Part shown: piece by piece, positions 55,481-64,000 of the stretch
Layout: each line of letters starts with the position of its first letter
Position numbering within the stretch: position 1 is the first letter of the stretch
From: Eretmocerus hayati
Taxonomy: Eukaryota > Arthropoda > Insecta > Hymenoptera > Aphelinidae
Direction: 5' to 3'
NCBI GenBank assembly: GCA_029851415.1
Contig: CM056742.1
Span: 158,415,121 to 158,479,120 of the forward strand
DNA length: 64,000 bases
Notes under the pieces: model-generated
Told to the model about the DNA's origin: nothing
The model's database searches: none
Seen by the model: the letters and a program-made list of their open reading frames with translations, nothing else
Position numbers and translations under genes: made by a program

Positions 55481-58400
55481 TGGGAATCTGAAAAAGACAA
55501 ATATTTGAAGCCCGAATGTAATGGACACTGATTGGACATAATTGAGACAGTTTGGACCTTTATTGACGACCATTTCTTCCCTTAATTTTGGCGTGGATAT
55601 GGCTGGAAGGTAGGAAAGTTCGAAGCTGTTACTAATCATCATAGAATTAGAAATGAGTGATCAAAGGTGTAAAGAAGATAAAATAGTGTAGGAAATACTC
55701 ATACAGTTCTTCCCCTGGAACTATGTGAGGGTCTAGCGAAGATATTGAACTGCGATGCATTGTACAAAAGGTGTATCTGAATTTGCGAGGAATCACGAAC
55801 AATCCAGGAAATGTTTAGACTTGTGCTCTAAACGTTACCTTGCCAAACTTGATGCGAGGAAGCTATTGCAGGCACTGCGCCTGGTGGCCATCATCAACCT
55901 TCGAAATACACAAGAACAAGTTTGCTAATTCTTGGAGCCAATTCATAGACAAAAATTAACCACATTAATGTATGTAAAACTTAACCTTAAATTCCGAATG
56001 TTAGTATGCGTTGTCATATTGCAGGGTCTGCATGGTCAGTTGCTCTCGATTCAAAACTGAACGCGAGCTCACTCAAGGCAACTAATTCAATTAAATTTTC
56101 AAAAAGATATCAGCGTAGCCTGTGTATCCGAATGAATAGGTAGAATCTGTGTTCCCGTAACTTCTGTGGTTGTCGCGAATTGATAGCCATTGCCCTGGAA
56201 AATATCGCGGAGATCGAGGTTTGCTATCCATCAGCGTTGTATATTTCCATGGTGCATCATCAGGAGGACAAAAATCGACGACCTTTGCCGGGTTATCATT
56301 TCTTTACAAGTGTGATATAGTGATGGATTTGTTGGTTGCTTTCCTCTTGCTTTGGTGTAGTCAAGACTCGTCAAATTCTATTCTACATGTAACTGTTGAC
56401 AATGCCTGAATCTGCGCAGCCTCAAGAGTTTTTAATCGGAAAATTGTCCACATCCTTGCCACCGATGGGTCATTCAATTTTGTAAGCCGCGGTGATCAAA
56501 ATCTCATTATAAAAGTTCTAGCCTCAAGTCTGTTCACACACGGAGGCAAAAACTTGATCTTAATCGTCACAAGAGAAGAAGTGATTCAAGCTTAACACTC
56601 TTAGGGCCATATTTGATACTGAAAAAGTACGACTAAACTCTTCCAGCACACTCATACATTCAATCACTCTGATAAAAGATACCACATTTAATTGCATCAA
56701 CCACGTGATATTCTAACGCCAGATGCACTAATTCATCACATTCCCACAAGTTGGTGTTTGCTAACATTGAGCTAATCGCAACTGTAGGTTTATTCTAGTT
56801 ATGGAGAGTAGGAGAGAGTATAATGGGTAATAAGTTTTGCTAACGAGGGTTGCAATGAATTTCAGTTACTCAGCGTACGATCTCACAGTACTCGTCACAT
56901 TGGCATGTACCATCGCCTCATTCTGCACAAAATTTTTTGAAAGTGACAAAATTTGTGACATACCGGAAGCGCGTGTCGGGAAACTATTCCTCGAGAACTA
57001 GGCACACAAAGAGATTGAGTAGATTTAAAATCAATCAATATGTAAAACACAGTGGCATTGATTTTGTCTCTCTCTCTTTTTGTTGGAAATTTTCACCAAA
57101 AAAAAAAACACTAAAACATTGCCTGAATAGAGAATACCAATAGAATCATCGAAACGAGTGACTGGTAGTTCTTCATGAAAAGATACTGTGATTAAATATG
57201 AGCCGGGTTCTCATCAGAGTTTATCGAAATCATTACAATTTGAGATGGAACATTTGTCATGATTTTACCTAAACAATTTGAAGCCACGAGGCCAATAAAT
57301 TGCACATGAATTGAGTGTATAGGTATCGCAAATATAAATATTTGCAATCAGTGTGACCACTATAAAAAAAACACTATGGTAAGAAAACTTTTTGTAGTCG
57401 AACAATTGTTGGACGTTTTGATTCTGAAGAGGTTTTTCTATGTCCATGAAAGTCACACTTTCGAAGAATCAATTTGTAAGACTTCACTATGATAAGACTC
57501 CATCGAAGTACAATTGACATGGTGAGATATTTCAATATGTCATAGGAATGAATTCATGATCATTTGTATCTTCCGATCCACCTTTTGATACGGGATTTTG
57601 ATCGGATACTACGAAAGACACCCCAAAGTACTTGATGTGGAACTAGAGCTGTTGTCGTCCCTGTCAGATTTCTACCAGCAATCATAAGACCAAAAAAGAC
57701 TGAGGAATCATCAGAATAGGTGAAATAATGAGCAGTCAGGGTGTTTAAATTCCAATTTGTAGCTAGTATGTGAACAAAGATAACCCAACACACTAACCAA
57801 TACCCAACCTTCTACGCTATCTTTCGTACCCGCGAGAGAAAGCTAATATTTGCAAATTAGGAAAAAATGCGGAACGAGATAGGAAGCCAAGAGCAAAGTT
57901 AATATATATTCTGTATGGAACGAACCCTATCCCTATGACGCATGGTTTTGTAAATTACTGTGGTCTCTCATACTCTGGCGGGGCAAAATGAGGGCTGCCT
58001 ATATAACACCAGAAAGCGCGAGAGAGGGACTTGTAATTCATCTTCCGTCGTCGGGTACAAAATCGAAGGAGACTCATATAAGAGCAAGATAGATATACAT
58101 CTTTCGTTCAACCAAAATCAAGAGAGAAAACGAGAGAAAGCATGCTAGCAAGAAAGAGCTGCGTGAAGCCCGTAGTATTAGAGGCATCGAAGCTTGCCAG
58201 AGCGCAAGAGTAACACAGGCAAGCTCTGGCGATGGGCCGAAATTACGCGCGCTGAAAAGGGTTGATTAGGGATTCAGAATGAGGGTCGAACACCGGGGGT
58301 CTATGGTTTGAGGATTGCCGACTTTTCGAAGCTTACATCCAATACACGTACGCCAACACCGAGAGTCACATCTATATGTCTAGCAGCCCTTCATCCTTGT

Positions 58401-61400
58401 CGTCGTCAACGTCGACGTCGTCGTATTGTTGATCGGTATAGAAGTAGTATATAGTGGTATTTCTAATGCGAATGATTGATCGAGTGAATAATTGAATGAT
58501 CGATGACTATTTCCAAGTTCATCGGTGATGCGGTGCGAGCTTTGGTGTTGAATGTCACGCGTTATGCTACATCAGCGCAGGGGTGACTGATTTAATGAAA
58601 TAATTAGATTCGGAGGGGCAAAGGTTAGTTTGGTTACATTAATGTATCTGTTATGAGGTTCTCAGTCTTATATTGGTAAAGGGTATTCTCTATTCGCGTG
58701 GAGGGTAGTATTTCTTTCTGAATGTTGGTAACTATTTGGCAATTATTCCTCCCGATTTCCCTAGGGGCTCAGAACTCCAACTCTACAAGATTTGGATACT
58801 AATCAAAAATATTTTTGATCAAATCATCATTCCCTTGGTTATAATCCTCTGTACTTCAAAAACTAGGTCTCATTCCATTGGCAAAATTCAAGATCGAGAG
58901 TGAAAATCTGAAAATAGTTTGTCAATGTGATACAATATCTTGAGAAAGTGTACTCACCAAATAGTCAGAATTGAAAGCACTCTATTGTAAGATTGGAATT
59001 GGATATTGAGAAGAAAGATCAAGATCCATAATTAAAATAGGATCGCAGTACAATCCCAAAGCAAGCCACGTAGACGAAAATGAAATTTTCCTTCCAAATT
59101 CTATAGTAAAGTACTCAAATGAGACTTTGAAATGGAAGAAAAAGATAACATGGTGGATTAGACGATTCGGTCCGGGAGTTGGGAGGAAAATACGGAACTG
59201 ACGAAACTGACCTCCATAGCAAGGGAATTTGGGATTTCTTCAATACACTCATGACATTGCAAGTTTAAGGCAAGGCCTATCCGATCACCAATTGTTTCAC
59301 CCTACAGAAGAACAGTAAAGTCAAGAATCCCAATCGACTACCCTATCTTCGTTTCTCGTCTCACAATATTAAAGATTCTCAAGACTAGCGCTTGGTGAGG
59401 TGCTGAAAATCTAGGAAAGGGTTGGAGTCTAGACTCGCTCACACAATGTATGCTAAATATATGGCCAGCACGTGAATGTAATACGGACTGTAAATCATGC
59501 AAACAATGTCTTAATGTCCCGGTCATGCAACGCCCAGCCTAAACTCGGAAGACAACGAGACTGCGTATATACCTTCTCTCGCGCTTTCTCCTTCAACAGC
59601 TCGAATAGAGGCTCGACGAGCGGATGGGGTTAGGCGCGAAGGAGTAGAATCACCCGCGCCTTTCGAATATTCAAAGGGATATAAATTAATAGGAGCACGT
59701 GGGATGCTAAACGAAAGGGGTGATGGCGAGACCCAAGGCCAGGCGGTGTCGAATTTTATCAATAATTGAAGCATGCATGAATGCGATCGCATGCCTATTA
59801 TATGTGAACTTACATGGGCGTGTATCAGCCACTAGAAAAATCATTCTGAAACGTGTCGTGTTGAGTGCTTTGATGGAGTGACCTTCTTGGTGGATGATTT
59901 TCTTTCATGATTGAGGTATTCTACACGCACTACTCAATATAACTCTATTTTGAGGTCATCTATGTGAGTACGTTTATCCAATCAGGCAGCGTGACTGATA
60001 ACCATGTTTTCAATCTCATGCGGGATAATCCCTGTGAAGTTCTTCAGAAATTCCCATGTGGGAGACCTCCAAAAAATATCGAACAGTTTTGAAGTCAAAA
60101 CTCCTCGTGGAAATTCATAAAAACATTGAAATAGATTTTCATTTGCCAGGCATTGTTGGATTTTCTCTGGAAATTTCTACGGATCATTTACGAGGAACAC
60201 GTTACCATGAAGGACTTTAATGCAAGCTTTCATCGAATTTTACTGACCAGGAATCTATCAGCCTTCGATCAAAATCTACTTTGAGATATTCATGCAAGAG
60301 AGTTTCCAGATTTCGAGTTTCCAAAACCAGTTTGGACTGCCTGTGAATGGGATTGGCTTCATGATGTACATACTCCATGAGAATTGATTCACAAGAATGT
60401 TCGAAAAAGTCACGCGTAAAAGACGTAGAATTCCTGAGCTATTCCGAACGTATTTCTTCAATCGGGATATAATATGAAATCACGCCTTTGAAAGTCATCG
60501 TGGGAGAGACAGTCTGTAACAGTATATTTCAGCTTCTAGTGAGATTTTTGGATGAAAATCTTGAGTACAGGTGATCACAAAAAGGATATCATGTGATTTT
60601 TTCCTTTGCCTATGGACAAGATGAAGATATGAGATGAATCCACGTAGATAACGCTATGGGTTTCTGGAAAGATATTCTAAAATTCTCTGTAGGCTTTTTC
60701 CGGGAGATTAATGGCTCGCGGTTTTCAGCCAATTTATCGATCCATTTGTATGATGATGAATCAGTCGTTGAAGCCTGTCCTTTTATAAGGATACATATCT
60801 CGTTAACACCTAGTTTCAATTGTCTTTAAACGATTCCATCACGAGGAATGAGTAATATTCTCAAAATGAACATAACACCGAAATTCTCAAGTCGCGAGAT
60901 ACAAATTCCGAATGACTCGATGTACATAGGTAGTGAAAATTTCAAAAATGTATGCAAGACAGAGATAGCAACTCTCAGAGCAATAATCCTCTTTGCCATC
61001 GTCAACGATACTACCGCGCAACTCCATCAAAGAATCATAAATCGAATATAACTCAAACTCCCCGCGCGAAAGTCGGTAGAAAATTCATAAGCCTCGACGA
61101 TGTCACTACCTCCTAAATAAAACATTCAGTGGGAGAAATTCAACCAACCCGGTAGTCGTCAGAAACCTCGTTTCTTCCTGAAATCATCTCATCCCTCCTT
61201 TTCCTCACAATCCTTCTCACTCAGAACGATCAGCATTCGCAAAATCTCTTCTCCTTTCTCCAGGCGATCGAAGATGGAACGATAAATAATAGAGATATTT
61301 ATCGTCGCAAACCCAAAGAATCATAACCTTGACGTGAGCATCAAGTGAATTTTCATTCCACCAAATACCTTCAACTATAACAGAAGAAAAAACGAGATTG

Positions 61401-64000
61401 TAGAGGAAAAATATATCTATATTTAGAAACTCGTGGCGTACGTCATGCAGTAGAAAAGCTTTGGGAAGGGAGACAAAAGAATGCGCCGGGCTCCTCGTTT
61501 ATGGCATTTAACTTGCAAATCTGTCTCGACTTCGCCAGCTTGAAGCATTTTGGTACACATAGCTCGATCCCCTAAGTATTATATGACGTATCCCAAGCAT
61601 GTGTGGTGTGACATACGCAATGAAGAGCCCAACCGTACACGCCTTGAGAAATATGCGACAACTTGTGGGTTAAAAAAAAAAAGAAAAGGGACGGATACCG
61701 GGTTCGTTGGGTGACAAGCTTTTTCACCGTGTGCTTTTCCGCCGAGTGAGAGCCTTGGCATGTGTGAAAAATCTACTGAAGCAAAAGGGTAGTTAGGGTG
61801 AGAAAGGAAGTGTTGTGAAGCTTTTGCTACTTGGACGTGGAATGCAGCCTGGGAGGTAGGCTTAGACCGGGGAAGCTTACGGCTTGTGGGAGTGTATTAC
61901 CAAGAGGATCTGAGATTTCACTTACGACGTGACGGAGTGTAAGGATGTTGTCTCTTGCAATGGAGTGAACTCTTTTATTAAACACTTTGTCATCCAAGAT
62001 CTTTTTTCGCACTAATTTCTCGTATTAGAATGAAGAGAATGGGATCTTAATCGGTCCTAGCATGGGTAGATTAGGAATATTTGTCTCCATGACAGGTTTT
62101 TGACTGATTTCAGACTCCTCTGATTCATCTTGTAATGAAAGTAGTTTCTAGATAATAGCTTTGAGATCCTTGGAAAAATTTTTCGGAGGATCGGGTAAAA
62201 ACAAAACAATGCAAAGACCTTCCTGATGACTTACCTCTCCGCGAATCAATCTGAATGTTTATTGACAGCCAAAGTGGTGAGACATTGAATCTCGCTGATC
62301 TGACAAGGACGTTTTACACTGAATCCTGAAATTTGGAAGAAGGACTATTTCAGATCCCTTTGAGATTGAGAAATTTGATGGGGACAAGGAGGATAAGTTC
62401 CTTGAATATCTACGTCAAACGGAGATATATATTCCTCACAAAATTGTAACAGCTTTTCGGGTGACCACATTCTGGCAAGATCGATCATAATAGGAGAATG
62501 GGAATTTTGGTCATTGAGAACTAGATGCAAGTTGGCGTATCTTGTTGAACCGTGGTGAGAATCATTGGGCGGGTTCATGTATGTTATATATAGGTCAATG
62601 AGGTCGGGGTTACCCCAATATCCCTTGACCAATCGTTATAACACGCTAAAGTTAATTACAAAATTCTTGGAGAAAACTTCAATCTCACAATTTTCAGCTA
62701 ATCATATGGATCAACGGTTAATCAATCAAGTTCTGGTAATGGGGACGATTGAAATTTGGCCAACCGAAAGAAAACTCAATCGAAATATTATTGAAAATAT
62801 CGTTTTCCTCATTGTTTCCTCCATCATGGGAGTCCCTTCAATAGTTCTGTATTGCTTACTCGAATTAATTTGTCATATTCATTTCAAACAAATTCTGGTG
62901 CGAGATACTCTAAAATACTCTGTTCATAATTTTCCCCTACATGATTTCGTCACGATACTTCATCATCAGCAAAATAATAGCTAGCGTAGAAAAACACCGC
63001 CAACATATTTCATTTTAAAGTAGCGGTCAGGGGCACTATTCATTCCACAAATTATCTCTCCGCAAAACCTGCCAATATATTATGAATAATAAGTCGACAC
63101 CTCAGACGATGACAAACGTTGATAAAACTTTTCCAACTCTTTCTCTCCACACTCTTTACACTGAAAAATTCACAGAGAAACCGCAGACACCTTATATCCA
63201 CAACGATATTTAAAATCCAAAGCGATAATACACGATATCTCACAGGTCTCATTCAACCCGTAGATTTCACAAAACCTGATACTCGGCTCAAATCCAAGAA
63301 ATATAAAATCGTATCGTACGTCAATAATGCGTTAACCTCAAACTTTCTCTTTTTTCCAAACCGCACAAGCAAAAGTCTCGCGCCACAACTCATAATCTTC
63401 GTAACTGTACAAACGACAACTGCGACAAACCCACTTCTCTGGCCACAGTCCAAAAATGCTAAGCAAAAATCCCAGGCCGAAAAGTAGGTGCAATCAGATG
63501 CAGAAGTGCTATGAGAAGAATCTCCCCTCCTTCTTTCTCACCCTTTCTTCAAGGCTTCAAAACCATTCCGCTGCTTTACGAGCCGATTTCCAAATATATA
63601 GGTACCCTTAGCATAGTGTATGTTATATATATATATAAGAATGAGGTATAATAGTCGACTCTAGACGAATTTCTCGGCATAGCTCTTTACAATACGGGAG
63701 GAGCCTTGAGAAGAAGGGGTGTTGTATATATATATATAGCCTCATGGGCGAGATCGCGGCGATAATCGATCGTAAAAGCAAGCCGAATGGGCTGCCATTA
63801 CCGAGCTTGCACCACCAGTAGTACCAACATCTAAGAGAACGGCGGACTCCTGAAGGCATGAATCAACATAATGACCGTTTAGCTCCACTTCGTTAGAGCT
63901 CTAGCTTTTCGAGAAAATGTGCGCGAGAGATTTCAAGATTCTGAGACTATGTGGTATGGTACGTGCTAGGCTGATTGTACATTGAGCTATACTACTGTAG
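55481..64000. other. Gene-poor stretch with no recognised gene
   Basis: I found no domain-bearing frame, tRNA, tandem array or clear transposon ends. Noted are a GCCAGAGC/GCTCTGGC mini-hairpin at about 58,197-58,232 and (AT)n tracts at 63,627-63,639 and 63,725-63,738. A frame at 57,456-57,265 (minus) has a hydrophobic stretch (SVFFIVVTLIANIYI) followed by a weak donor-like GTAAAA. Frames at 62,345-62,632 (minus) and 62,565-62,984 (plus, 139 codons) have no recognised motif. Confidence 0.35.

Noticed and set aside
57265..57456. Minus-strand frame with a hydrophobic stretch and a following GTAAAA
   Set aside because: The hydrophobic part sits in the middle, the donor is weak, and no matching downstream exon was seen.
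62565..62984. 139-codon plus-strand frame with a hydrophobic segment
   Set aside because: No recognised motif; it overlaps a comparable frame on the other strand and is within chance expectation.

Overview
This is eukaryotic DNA: AT-rich, gene-poor, crowded with transposon remnants, and with introns that have GT/AG borders. An arthropod, probably an insect, is the best guess. It rests on the invertebrate-defensin-like cysteine pattern of the only convincing host genes and on the mix of piggyBac-like, pogo/Tigger-like, copia and foldback elements. The species cannot be named from sequence alone.

Layout. Positions 1-13,270 are a repeat-dominated block. A strongly diverged ~197-bp tandem repeat, with signs of a higher-order arrangement of up to about 12 unit types, fills 415-5345 and 6060-7165 and reappears at 8960-9420 and 12,300-13,260. 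It is interrupted by a 714-bp inverted-repeat element (5346-6059), a second tandem family (~335 bp x 3, 7165-8165), a 158-bp piggyBac-like MITE (10,138-10,295), an ankyrin-repeat exon fragment and a truncated copia integrase ORF (10,501-12,078). From 13.3 to 48.8 kb I recognise no host gene. This stretch holds a retrocopy between 90-bp direct repeats (14,539-15,275), a composite element with a tRNA-like segment (18,296-19,060), a 1.67-kb dispersed repeat (25,644-27,312), an internally deleted pogo/Tigger element (29,396-30,619), several foldback elements (32,023; 32,878; 37,983; 38,663; 45,624), and hAT-like and pogo-like non-autonomous elements.

The functional centre is at 48.9-54.4 kb, minus strand. 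Two tandem genes encode small secreted peptides with the six-cysteine CS-alpha-beta (defensin-like) spacing followed by a conserved Arg/Pro tail and a seventh cysteine. Gene B (54,375-53,833) has a signal-peptide exon, a 225-bp phase-1 intron and a cysteine-domain exon. Gene A has a matching signal-peptide exon at 53,466-53,394, only 366 bp downstream of gene B. Its best-matching cysteine exon lies 4.3 kb further on, at 49,128-48,872, across an intron that contains an inverted copy of the 1.67-kb repeat and a ~0.8-kb inverted-repeat element. The tandem order, shared orientation, shared intron phase and identical cysteine spacing support a duplicated antimicrobial or venom-type peptide locus.

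The most unusual non-coding finding is a family of 331-338-bp foldback elements (three copies). Within each copy the two arms match each other much better than they match the other copies. One insertion has a recognisable empty-site copy nearby. From 55.5 to 64 kb I see no recognisable gene.
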